Origin: Bacteroidales bacterium UBA755
GTDB lineage: Bacteria > Bacteroidota > Bacteroidia > Bacteroidales > UBA932
Assembly (NCBI GenBank): GCA_002297815.1
Contig: DBKH01000070.1
Location: 1 to 50,843, forward strand
Reading direction: 5' to 3'
Length of the DNA: 50,843 nt
Within the stretch, counting starts at the first letter, position 1. The number at the start of each line of letters is the position of its first letter. The notes beneath the pieces are model-generated. The model saw nothing but the letters and a program-made list of their open reading frames with translations, was not told where the DNA came from and did not search any database. The position numbers were made by a program, and so were the translations under genes. This document shows, one piece after another, positions 6,524 to 14,694 of the stretch.

Positions 6524-9007
6524 TTACACACCCTTCTTAGCGCGGATGATCTGCTCTGCAGTGGTCTGGTTGCTGACCGGAACATAATCCTTCAGGGGGA
6601 CGATCTTCTCGTTGATGGCATCCAGGAACCAGGACGGTTGAGGGAAGAACGCTTCCTCAAGCTCGTGGCAAGGGGTGATCCAGTTGCGGGAACCGAGCAC
6701 CACAGGAGCGGCGTCGAGGTCATCGAAGGCCATCTCGGTGATGTTGGCGGCGATGTCATTGAGGTACGAGCCACGGGCGCAGCCGTCGCCAGCGATGATG
6801 ATGCGGCCGGTCTTCTTCACGGACTCAAGCACCTTCTCATAGTTGAATGGAACGAGGGAGCGGGCATCAATGACCTCCGCCTCCATCCCATACTTTTCCT
6901 TCAGTATGTCAGCGGCCTCAAGCGCGCGGTACAAAGTGGCACCGATCGTAAGGAATGTCACATCCTTACCAACTCTCTTGACATCAGGCTCACCGATCGG
7001 AATCTCATAATATTCCTCAGGCACACCACCTTCGTGGAACATCTCGCCCTTGTCGTAAATCCTCTGACTTTCAAAGAATATGACAGGGTCGGTCCCCTGA
7101 AGCGCAGCGTTCATCAAGCCCTTCGCATCATACGGAGTGACAGGGAAGCAGACCTTGAGTCCAGGAATATGGCAGCACAGCGAAGTCCAGTCCTGTGAGT
7201 GCTGAGCACCGTATTTAGAACCGACGGACACACGGACTACAACCGGCATCTTCAGGATGTTGCCAGACATAGCCTGCCACTTAGGAAGCTGATTGAATAT
7301 CTCGTCTCCGCAGCAGCCAAGGAAGTCGCAGTACATAATCTCCGGGATCACACGGCCTCCGCACATGGCGTAGCCGATGGCAGTACCGATGATCGCGGCC
7401 TCGGCGATCGGAGAGTTGAACAGACGGTGATACGGAAGTGCCTCTGTCAGACCTCTGTAGACAGCGAAAGCGCCACCCCACTCACGGTTCTCCTCACCGT
7501 AAGCCACCAGAGAGGCATCCTTGTAGAAACGGTCAGCGACAGCCTCGAATATTCCGTCCCTGATGTTGTAGGTCTTCATCTTGCTTGCAGGTTTGCCGTC
7601 CTTGTCGATGTAGAACCTGGACTTGCCGGCTATCTGCTTCACGCGAGGATTCTCCTCCAGAGGCATATTCACGTCAGGTTTGGCGTCGCTGAGGGAGTCG
7701 ATGCTCTGGTTGGAGAACATCATGTCGCCCAGAAGCTCGCTCTCCTTCACGAGATCCATTCTCGGAGAAAGATCGGTGTCAATGGCGAGCCTGTAGCAAT
7801 CGAATATGTTGGCGTCAACCTCCTTGCGGATCATGTCAAGGGTGACCTGATCAGCCACACCGGCCTCCTTAAGTTTCTCTCCGAAAGCGAAAATGCAGTC
7901 CTCATTCTCCCAGGCCTCAATCTCCTCCTTGGTACGGTAAGAAGACTGGTCGCTCGGCGAGTGACCGCTGTAACGGTAGGTGACAACGTCTAGAAGCGCA
8001 GGACCTTTCTTCTCCAGCAGGTAGGCCTTCTTGCGATTGAACGCATCGATGACAGCGAGAGGATTGTAACCGTCAACCCTTTCCGCCTCCATTGCATCGG
8101 CCTTGAATCCGGCACCAAGGCGTGCAGGGAACACATAGCCCATCGTCTCTCCCTTAGTCTGGCCACCCATCGCATACTGGTTGTCCATCACGTTGAAGAG
8201 GACTGGTAGCCCGCCCTTCATGTCGCCTTCCCAAAGAGTGTTGAACTGATCCATCGAGGCGAATGTCATGCCCTCAAGGACAGGTCCGCGAGCCATGGCA
8301 CCATCACCGAGGTTGGCGACAACAATGCCCTTCTTGCGGTTAACTTTCTTATACAGAGCGGCTCCCACAGCGATCGAGCCAGAACCACCCACGATGGCGT
8401 TGTTCGGGTATATTCCGAAAGGAGTGAAGAACGTGTGCATCGATCCGCCCAAGCCCTTGTTGAAACCAGTCGTGCGGGCGAAGATCTCGGCCATCGCTCC
8501 GTAGAGCAGGAAACGGATTCCGAGTTCCTTGACATCCTTACCTTCGTAAGCCTTCTTGGCCACGTTCAGGGTGGCACCGCCCCAGAACTCCTCCATAACC
8601 TTCTTCAGTTCCTCATCTGGGAGAATTTGGATGGAACGCAGTCCCTTGGCGAGAATCTCACCGTGTGAACGGTGCGAACCGAAGATAAAATCATCTGTGT
8701 CAAGGCAGTAGGCCATACCGACAGCAGCGGCCTCCTGACCAGCTGAAAGGTGGGCAGGCCCAGGGTTATTGTAAGCGACTCCGTTGTAACCACCCGTGGT
8801 CTTGACCAGATTGAGCATGGTCTCAAACTCACGGATGTAAGACATGTCGCGGTAGATCCGGAGCAGATCCTCCTTTGTGAAATTGCCTTCCTCAAGCTCT
8901 TCCTTGACGGTCTTGTTGTACGTCATCACAGGGATCTTCGGAAGCTCAAGCTCGTGATCCTTCGGACGCAGGGTCTCGTTCGGATCAATGTATAGCGCTT
9001 TTGGCAT
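6524..9007 (-). CDS. 2-oxoacid dehydrogenase E1, fused alpha and beta subunits
   Basis: This 827-residue thiamine-diphosphate enzyme decarboxylates a 2-oxoacid and passes the acyl group to lipoyl-E2. Residues ~45-420 are the alpha part, with the thiamine-binding motif GDG at 234-236 ending at N276 (DNQ). Residues ~485-827 are the beta part, including the EENREWGGAF and FNSPIAEAAIIGTAIGYA segments. Alpha and beta are separate genes in many bacteria; here they are one chain. The gene lies between lpd and the alcohol dehydrogenase. The substrate (pyruvate, branched-chain oxoacid or acetoin) cannot be settled from sequence, although the subunit architecture is that of branched-chain/acetoin-type complexes. 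Confidence 0.9.
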   Translation of the reverse strand: MPKALYIDPNETLRPKDHELELPKIPVMTYNKTVKEELEEGNFTKEDLLRIYRDMSYIREFETMLNLVKTTGGYNGVAYNNPGPAHLSAGQEAAAVGMAYCLDTDDFIFGSHRSHGEILAKGLRSIQILPDEELKKVMEEFWGGATLNVAKKAYEGKDVKELGIRFLLYGAMAEIFARTTGFNKGLGGSMHTFFTPFGIYPNNAIVGGSGSIAVGAALYKKVNRKKGIVVANLGDGAMARGPVLEGMTFASMDQFNTLWEGDMKGGLPVLFNVMDNQYAMGGQTKGETMGYVFPARLGAGFKADAMEAERVDGYNPLAVIDAFNRKKAYLLEKKGPALLDVVTYRYSGHSPSDQSSYRTKEEIEAWENEDCIFAFGEKLKEAGVADQVTLDMIRKEVDANIFDCYRLAIDTDLSPRMDLVKESELLGDMMFSNQSIDSLSDAKPDVNMPLEENPRVKQIAGKSRFYIDKDGKPASKMKTYNIRDGIFEAVADRFYKDASLVAYGEENREWGGAFAVYRGLTEALPYHRLFNSPIAEAAIIGTAIGYAMCGGRVIPEIMYCDFLGCCGDEIFNQLPKWQAMSGNILKMPVVVRVSVGSKYGAQHSQDWTSLCCHIPGLKVCFPVTPYDAKGLMNAALQGTDPVIFFESQRIYDKGEMFHEGGVPEEYYEIPIGEPDVKRVGKDVTFLTIGATLYRALEAADILKEKYGMEAEVIDARSLVPFNYEKVLESVKKTGRIIIAGDGCARGSYLNDIAANITEMAFDDLDAAPVVLGSRNWITPCHELEEAFFPQPSWFLDAINEKIVPLKDYVPVSNQTTAEQIIRAKKGV

Positions 9008-9062
9008 ATTAGTATAGTATTAATTATTGATATTCCTTGGTAGCAGTCACTTCACAACACTG

Positions 9063-10442
9063 TTATTTCAGCGCGAAAGCCGTCTCCTTTATGATTTCTG
9101 AAACAGTCGGGTGCGGGAAGACAACCTCCTTGAGTTGCTCTAAGGTCATCTCCGACTCGATGGCGATGCATGCGCTGTGGATTATCTCGGAACAAGGGTT
9201 GCCGAGCATGTGCACGCCAAGCACCTCGTGGTACTTCTTGCCGACAATGATCTTGCATATTCCCTCACCTCCCTCATTCTCAGCGACGAAGCGGCCAGCG
9301 TAGGCCATAGGAAGCTTTACAACTGAATATTCCTTCCCGGAAGCCTTGGCCTGCTCTTCGGTGAGCCCGACTCCAGCGACCTCAGGGTTGGTGTAGACGA
9401 TTCCAGGGATGGCGTCATAACGCATGTGGTCTTCCTTTCCAAGAATATTGTTGACCGCTACCTCGCCCTCTCTGCTCGCGGTGTGGGCCAGCATCGAGAA
9501 GCCGGTGACATCACCTGCTGCATAGACTCCGGGAATATTCGTGCGCATCCTGCTGTCCACCTTGATTCCGCAAGGCTTTCCGCCACGATTCAGGAGCATC
9601 TCCACACCGAGGTTCTCAAGGCCGAAGCCGCTGATGTTGGCGCGGCGGCCCACAGAGACTAGTATCTTGTCCCCGCTGACCCTCTGGGTGTTACCCTCCG
9701 GATCCTCATAAACAACGGTGTTGCCCTCGATTCCGGTGACCTTGCATTTGAGGCAGAAGTTCACGCCACGCTTTGCGTAGATCTTCTGGAGCATGGCGCT
9801 GATCTCATCGTCAAGAGGTCCGAGAATCTTCGGAAGCATCTCGACCACAGTCACTTTCGTACCGAGAGTGCTATAGAAAGCAGCGAACTCCATTCCGATG
9901 ACACCGCCACCGATGACAACGAGCTCCGAAGGACGCTCATTGAGCGCAAGGATTTCTCGGTTTGTAACGATCACGTCACCAGCTTCCTTAAGGCCTGGGA
10001 ACGGAGGCACAGCGGCCTCTGAACCGGTACAGATGAGGATGTTGCGAGCAACGTAAGTTTGGTCAGCGGCAGAGATCTTGATGCCTTCCGCATCACGACC
10101 TTGAATCATGGCCTCAGCGGCAACAACCTCTACATTGTTGGACTTCATCGCCAGCTTGACCCCACCGACAAGTTTCTTCACGACCTTGTTCTTGCGGGCG
10201 ACGATCTTGGAATAGTCAAACGTAGGTTCCTTGACATAGACACCGTAGTGATCTCCAGTGAGGGCATAGTTATAGACCTTCGCACTGTAAAGAAGAGTCT
10301 TAGTAGGGATGCAACCCTCGTTGAGGCAGACTCCGCCAAGTGATTTCCTTTCAAAGAGGACAACCTTAAGGCCGGCGGCACCGGCTCTTTCAGCGGCCAC
10401 GTAACCACCTGGGCCGCCACCTATTACCGCTAAATCGTACAT
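9063..10442 (-). CDS. lpdA: Dihydrolipoyl dehydrogenase (E3)
   Basis: This 459-residue flavoprotein reoxidises dihydrolipoyl groups on E2 with NAD+. It has the FAD-binding GGGPGG at 8-13, the redox-active disulfide C39-x4-C44 in GGVCLNEGCIPTK, a second NAD-binding Rossmann motif (VVIGGGVIGMEFA), the FAD motif GVYAAGDV, and the C-terminal dimer-interface HPTVSE with the catalytic His-Glu pair. The length is standard. It starts 12 bp after the E2 stop and 55 bp before E1, so the three subunits are co-transcribed. The start ATG is part of a GAATATG motif. Confidence 0.95.
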   Translation of the reverse strand: MYDLAVIGGGPGGYVAAERAGAAGLKVVLFERKSLGGVCLNEGCIPTKTLLYSAKVYNYALTGDHYGVYVKEPTFDYSKIVARKNKVVKKLVGGVKLAMKSNNVEVVAAEAMIQGRDAEGIKISAADQTYVARNILICTGSEAAVPPFPGLKEAGDVIVTNREILALNERPSELVVIGGGVIGMEFAAFYSTLGTKVTVVEMLPKILGPLDDEISAMLQKIYAKRGVNFCLKCKVTGIEGNTVVYEDPEGNTQRVSGDKILVSVGRRANISGFGLENLGVEMLLNRGGKPCGIKVDSRMRTNIPGVYAAGDVTGFSMLAHTASREGEVAVNNILGKEDHMRYDAIPGIVYTNPEVAGVGLTEEQAKASGKEYSVVKLPMAYAGRFVAENEGGEGICKIIVGKKYHEVLGVHMLGNPCSEIIHSACIAIESEMTLEQLKEVVFPHPTVSEIIKETAFALK

Positions 10443-10454
10443 ATTCGTGAATAT

Positions 10455-11837
10455 TTAAAATTCAATTTCAAGATTTTCAATTTCTACTGCAACTTGCTTA
10501 AGGAAACGGGTGGCCTCTCCACCGTCAAGTGCCCTATGGTCGTAGGTCAGGGACAGGCCGAGATAAGGGACGAAGGCATAGACTCCGGCCCCCAGATCCT
10601 TCGGACGAGGAACGATCGTGCCGACTCCGAGAATCGCGCTCTGAGGCACGTTGATGACAGGCGTGAACCACTCCACTCCGAAGCCTCCAAGGTTGGAGAC
10701 CGTGAACGAAGCGCCTTCGGCTGAGAGCAGGTCAGGATTGATAGATCCCTTCTTGCAATCCTCGGCCACCTTCTTGAGTGCCTTGCTCAAGCCTATGATA
10801 TTCAAGTCCTCTGCATGCTTGACGCATGGAACCATCAATCCGCGCTCGGTATCAACCGCACAGCCAAGGTTGACGACATTGAATATCCTCATGGCGTCCC
10901 CGAGGCAGTGAGAATTGACCTTAGGGAATTTCTTCAGAGCCTTGATGACCGCGTAGCAGACGAAGTCGTTGATCGTGATGTTGGCGTCGATCCTTCCCTC
11001 CTCAAGGGCTTTCTTCGCCTTCTTGCGGAGAGCCTGGACGCGACGCGCGTCCGCCCCAAGCATGTGGGTGAGCTGGGCCGTGTTCTGGAGGGAGTTGTAC
11101 ATCGACTTGGCGATGAGCTTGCGCATGTTGGACATCTTCTCGACCTTGAACTCCTCGCCTTCCCCGGCAAGATTCTCGGTGTGGGTTGGTTTCCAGACCT
11201 TGAGATCGGAGCCCTTGACCATTCCGCCTATTCCAGAGCCAGCGGCTGGTGCCTGAAGGCCTCCGTCCGCCATCATGGCCTTAGCTAGACCAGACTTCGG
11301 TGCGCCCTGAGCAGCGACCACATCACGCTCGATGATGCGCCCGTGAGGACCAGAGCCAGCGATTTGCGCTGTGTCCACGCCTTTCTCGGAAGCGAGTCTG
11401 CGGGCCCTTGGAGAAACGGGAGCATTGACGGTCGGCCCGGTCGCTGAGCTTGCCGAAGCGACCGGTGACGTGGATGCGGTCACTTCAATGGTCGCTGAGC
11501 CTGCCGAAGCGACATTTTCCTGTTGGTTTTGAGCCATGGTCACTTCGGCAGGTTCAGTGACCGCCGCCCCCGTAGGAGCATATTCAGAGAACGATTCCCC
11601 CGGCTCGCCTATTACCATGACATTTGTTAGGCAAGGTATCTCATCGTTATCATTGAAAAAGCAGGCGAGCACAGTGCCTTCGACCTTCGCATCTTCATCA
11701 AAAGAAGCTTTGTCAGTCTCGTAGCTGAAAAGAACATCACCCACAGCAACTTTGTCCCCCACTTTTTTCTTAAACTCGGTAACAATACAACTTTCTACGG
11801 ATTGCCCTTGCCTGGGCATTATAACTACGTGTGCCAT
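10455..11837 (-). CDS. Dihydrolipoyl acyltransferase (E2)
   Basis: This 460-residue core subunit carries the acyl group and transfers it to CoA. Residues 1-80 form one lipoyl domain with the lipoylated K43 in ETDKASF. A linker of ~60 residues follows, then the E3-binding domain at ~141-173 (VSPRARRLASEKGVD...GPHGRI), then the catalytic domain with H434 and D438 in DHRALDGG. The linker (92-135) is built from three copies of a palindromic DNA element and reads VTEPAEVT and VASASSAT. It is the first gene of the operon, and the -7 box at 11912-11919 is its likely promoter. Confidence 0.93.
   Translation of the reverse strand: MAHVVIMPRQGQSVESCIVTEFKKKVGDKVAVGDVLFSYETDKASFDEDAKVEGTVLACFFNDNDEIPCLTNVMVIGEPGESFSEYAPTGAAVTEPAEVTMAQNQQENVASAGSATIEVTASTSPVASASSATGPTVNAPVSPRARRLASEKGVDTAQIAGSGPHGRIIERDVVAAQGAPKSGLAKAMMADGGLQAPAAGSGIGGMVKGSDLKVWKPTHTENLAGEGEEFKVEKMSNMRKLIAKSMYNSLQNTAQLTHMLGADARRVQALRKKAKKALEEGRIDANITINDFVCYAVIKALKKFPKVNSHCLGDAMRIFNVVNLGCAVDTERGLMVPCVKHAEDLNIIGLSKALKKVAEDCKKGSINPDLLSAEGASFTVSNLGGFGVEWFTPVINVPQSAILGVGTIVPRPKDLGAGVYAFVPYLGLSLTYDHRALDGGEATRFLKQVAVEIENLEIEF
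11439..11562. repeat. Three in-frame copies of a 25-bp palindromic element
   Basis: Copies at 11439-11463, 11490-11513 and 11538-11562 share outer arms GGTCRCT and AGYGACC around an 11-nt core (GAGCYTGCCGA or its complement). The third is inverted relative to the others. All lie in the flexible linker of E2 and keep the reading frame: one orientation is read as VTEPAEVT, the other as VASASSAT. Confidence 0.8.
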
Positions 11838-11911
11838 TAATTATAATGATTATTAATTTTCAGTTTCGAAGCCGTTCCGTCAAACAAATCAAAAACGGCA
11901 TCTCGTACACA

Positions 11912-11919
11912 CAAAGTTA
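11912..11919 (-). promoter_or_regulatory. -7 box TAACTTTG for the E2-E3-E1 operon
   Basis: TAACTTTG on the minus strand matches the Bacteroidota -7 consensus TAnnTTTG and lies 75 bp before the E2 start. No clear -33 TTTG was found. It faces away from the transketolase promoter. Confidence 0.5.
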
Positions 11920-11946
11920 AAATTTCTTCCTGACATAAAAAAGGAT

Positions 11947-11954
11947 TATATTTG
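11947..11954 (+). promoter_or_regulatory. -7 box TATATTTG for the transketolase pair
   Basis: TATATTTG matches TAnnTTTG and lies 52 bp before the transketolase start. Together with 11912-11919 it makes a divergent promoter region of about 170 bp. Confidence 0.55.
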
Positions 11955-12005
11955 TAGTCTATAAACGAATTAGCATATTTCAAATTCAAAATATCAAATA
12001 AAAAG

Positions 12006-12851
12006 ATGCAGTCAACAGAAGATCTGAAAAAGATAGCCTCTCAGGTAAGGAGAGACATCATCAGAATGGTCGTAAAGGCCAAATCCGGACACCCTGGCGG
12101 CTCCATGAGCAGCGCTGACTTCATGACAGCTTTGTACTTCAATGTCATGGATCACAACCCGGCAACATGGACACGCGAAGGAAAGGATCAGGACATGTTC
12201 ATTCTTTCAGCCGGGCACCTAACTCCAATGTATTACTCAATTCTGTCAAGATCGGGTTATTTCCCTACATCCGAACTCGGCACATTCCGCAAATTCGGAA
12301 GCCGTCTTCAAGGCCATCCTTCTGTAAGAAAAGGACTTCCTGGAGTGGCTCAGGCTGCCGGCTCATTGGGACAGGGCCTTTCAGTTGCGGTTGGCGCTGC
12401 TCTAGCCAAGAAAGCTAACAATGATCCTCACAATGTCTTCGTTCTCTGCGGTGACGGTGAGACCGAAGAGGGGCAGATCTGGGAAGCAGCGATGTTCGCA
12501 GCTCACCACAAGGCCGACAATGTGATTGCCATGACTGACTGGAACGGCCAGCAGATAGATGGTACCACAGAGGAAGTGGCCGGACTTGGAGATCTTGAGG
12601 CCAAATGGAAGGCTTTCGGATGGGAAGTCATCATCGCTGACGGGCATGACATGGACAAGATTCTGGAGGCATTCGCTCAGGCAAAGGCCGGAGCCGGAAA
12701 CGGCAAGCCTAAGATGATTCTGTTCAAGACAGAGATGGGACACGGGGTTGATTTCATGGCGGGCACCCACAAATGGCACGGCAGCGTGCCTTCTGAGGAG
12801 CAGTGCCAGAATGCCCTGAGCCAGCTTGAGGAAACATTGGGGGACTTTTAA
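12006..12851 (+). CDS. Transketolase, N-terminal subunit
   Basis: This 281-residue protein is the thiamine-diphosphate-binding half of a split transketolase, which moves two-carbon units between sugar phosphates. It shows the SGHPGGSMSSADF opening, a GLPGVAQAAGSLGQGLSVAVG segment, the GDG...N cofactor motif (CGDGETEEGQIWEAAMFAAHHK...DWN) and a C-terminal HKWHGSVP. The size is normal for the split form. The C-terminal half follows 12 bp downstream, so the two are co-translated and form the active enzyme. Confidence 0.93.
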   Translation: MQSTEDLKKIASQVRRDIIRMVVKAKSGHPGGSMSSADFMTALYFNVMDHNPATWTREGKDQDMFILSAGHLTPMYYSILSRSGYFPTSELGTFRKFGSRLQGHPSVRKGLPGVAQAAGSLGQGLSVAVGAALAKKANNDPHNVFVLCGDGETEEGQIWEAAMFAAHHKADNVIAMTDWNGQQIDGTTEEVAGLGDLEAKWKAFGWEVIIADGHDMDKILEAFAQAKAGAGNGKPKMILFKTEMGHGVDFMAGTHKWHGSVPSEEQCQNALSQLEETLGDF

Positions 12852-12863
12852 TTCAGGAATATC

Positions 12864-13814
12864 ATGAAAAAATACACAGATAAAGGAAAGAAGGACACCC
12901 GCAGTGGTTTTGGAGCCGGCCTTCTTGAAGCCGGAAAGGCTGACTCTAGGGTCGTGGCTTTGACTGCCGACCTCAAGGGCTCACTCAAGATGGACGCTTT
13001 CGCGGCCGAATTCCCGGAGAGATACTACGAATGCGGAATCGCTGAATCAAACATGATTGGAGTCGCATCGGGTATGGCCCTTGCTGGCAAGATTCCGTTC
13101 GCTGGTTCATTCGCAGAGTTCGTCACCGGACGTGTCTATGACCAAATCAGAATGGAAGTCTGCTACGGCAAGACAAACGTCAAGATTGCCTCGTCACACG
13201 CTGGCATCACCCTCGGTGAAGATGGTGCCACACACCAGACAATGGAGGACATCGCCCTCATGCGCGCGCTTCCAGGAATGGTTGTGCTGAATCCTTGCGA
13301 TTGGACCCAGACGAAGAACGCTACAATGGCAGCAGCCAAATACGATGGTCCAGTGTACTTACGCTTCGGACGTCCAAAGGTAGCTGACTTCACACCTGAC
13401 GTTCCGTTCGAGATTGGAAAGGCCTACGTGCTGAACGAGGGTAAAGACGTTACCCTCTTCGCCACTGGTCACATGGTTTGGGAAGCCCTTCAGGCAGCCG
13501 AGGCATTGGAAGCAGAGGGAATCTGCGCAGAGGTAATCGACATCGCCACCATCAAACCTCTTGACACTCAGGCCGTTATCTCATCAGCCATCAAAACCGG
13601 AGCCGTTGTTGTTGCAGAAGAACATAACATGGCCGGAGGTCTTGGCGAACTGATTGCGGGAGTGCTTGCCGCCACAGCTCCAAAGCCAATTGAATATGTC
13701 AATGGACGTGACGAGTTCGGTCAGAGCGGCACTCCGTCAGAGCTTCTCGCTGCCTACGGAATGGATGCTGCCCACATCGTTGAAGCTGCAAAAAAGGTTC
13801 TGGAAAGGAAATAG
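12864..13814 (+). CDS. Transketolase, C-terminal subunit
   Basis: This 316-residue partner carries the pyrimidine-binding and C-terminal domains. Visible landmarks are DLKGSLKMDAFAAEFPERYYECGIAE with the glutamate that activates the cofactor, GITLGEDGATHQTMEDIALMRALPGM, and the HNMAGGLGELIAG segment. It lies 12 bp after the N-terminal subunit, and a strong hairpin follows the stop codon. Together they connect glycolysis to the pentose phosphate pathway. Nothing is missing. Confidence 0.93.
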   Translation: MKKYTDKGKKDTRSGFGAGLLEAGKADSRVVALTADLKGSLKMDAFAAEFPERYYECGIAESNMIGVASGMALAGKIPFAGSFAEFVTGRVYDQIRMEVCYGKTNVKIASSHAGITLGEDGATHQTMEDIALMRALPGMVVLNPCDWTQTKNATMAAAKYDGPVYLRFGRPKVADFTPDVPFEIGKAYVLNEGKDVTLFATGHMVWEALQAAEALEAEGICAEVIDIATIKPLDTQAVISSAIKTGAVVVAEEHNMAGGLGELIAGVLAATAPKPIEYVNGRDEFGQSGTPSELLAAYGMDAAHIVEAAKKVLERK

Positions 13815-13841
13815 CCGATAAAAAACAGAAATTTCTATAAA

Positions 13842-13892
13842 AAACAGAAAAAAGTTAGGAGACATTTACGTTTCTTAACTTTTTTTCTGTTT
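13842..13892 (+). terminator. Transketolase terminator hairpin
   Basis: AAACAGAAAAAAGTTAGGA at 13842-13860 pairs with TCTTAACTTTTTTTCTGTTT ending at 13892, with one mismatch and one extra T. The 3' arm contains a run of seven T. It lies 28 bp after the stop codon; a shorter ACAGAAATTTCT palindrome precedes it. Confidence 0.65.
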
Positions 13893-13992
13893 ACTATGCC
13901 TATATTGCCGGCCTTAAACTCGCGGTCATAAAAGAATATGTCAGCACGTGCACCGGCATATTCCAAAACAGCTGCGGTAAAGATAGTGAACT

Positions 13993-14694
13993 ATGAAAAT
14001 GAAAGACTTGTGCGTGGACGAGAGACCACGGGAGAAGATGCTCGCCAAAGGAGCAGGCGCGATGAGCAACGCGGAATTGCTCGCCATTCTGATTGGCTCA
14101 GGAACGCAGAAAGAGAATGTGATCGAGGTCGCGAACAGACTGCTGTCCGTCAATGAAGGCAAGCTTTCCATGATCGCTGACATGGATGCTGGGCGTATGA
14201 AAGAAATCGGAGGAATCGGAAGTGTCCGCTACACCACGATTGCAGCTGCGTTCGAACTTGGAAAGCGATGCTGCCTTGAAGATCCAGGAATAGAAAGAGT
14301 CCCTCTCACCGATGCTGACATCGTGTTCAGGATGATGATTCCTCGTCTCAAAGGGCTTGATCATGAGGAGTTCTGGATTATTTTCCTAAACAGGGCTAAC
14401 TACATTATTCACAAGGAGATGATTAGCCGAGGTGGCCTATCCTCAACTGTTGTGGATCCAAAACTAGTAGTAAAGAGAGCCCTTGACAAACGAGCGAGCG
14501 GACTGATCATGGTGCACAACCATCCGTCAGGAAACCCTAGGCCAGGACACAGCGACCTTACAGAAACAGAACGCATGAAAAAGGCGGCGAACACTTTCGA
14601 CATCGCCCTTCTCGACCACATCATCATCTGCGATGATTGCTATTTCAGCTTCGCTGATGACAGAGTTACAATTGCGGAAAGGGATGAGAAATGA
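13993..14694 (+). CDS. radC: RadC family JAB1/MPN-domain protein
   Basis: This 233-residue protein has the RadC layout: an N-terminal helix-hairpin-helix region (LLAILIGSGTQKENV... and MKEIGGIGSVRYTTIAAAFELGKR) and a C-terminal metalloprotease-like domain with the JAMM signature HNHPSG followed by SxLT. The family is linked to DNA metabolism, but its activity is not established. The stop codon directly abuts the stop codon of the convergent rpoN, with no base and no terminator between them. Confidence 0.93.
   Translation: MKMKDLCVDERPREKMLAKGAGAMSNAELLAILIGSGTQKENVIEVANRLLSVNEGKLSMIADMDAGRMKEIGGIGSVRYTTIAAAFELGKRCCLEDPGIERVPLTDADIVFRMMIPRLKGLDHEEFWIIFLNRANYIIHKEMISRGGLSSTVVDPKLVVKRALDKRASGLIMVHNHPSGNPRPGHSDLTETERMKKAANTFDIALLDHIIICDDCYFSFADDRVTIAERDEK

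Noticed and set aside
6638..7993. Two long open frames on the plus strand opposite the E1 gene
   Set aside because: They mirror the strong codon bias of E1 and match no family; the E1 frame carries all catalytic motifs.
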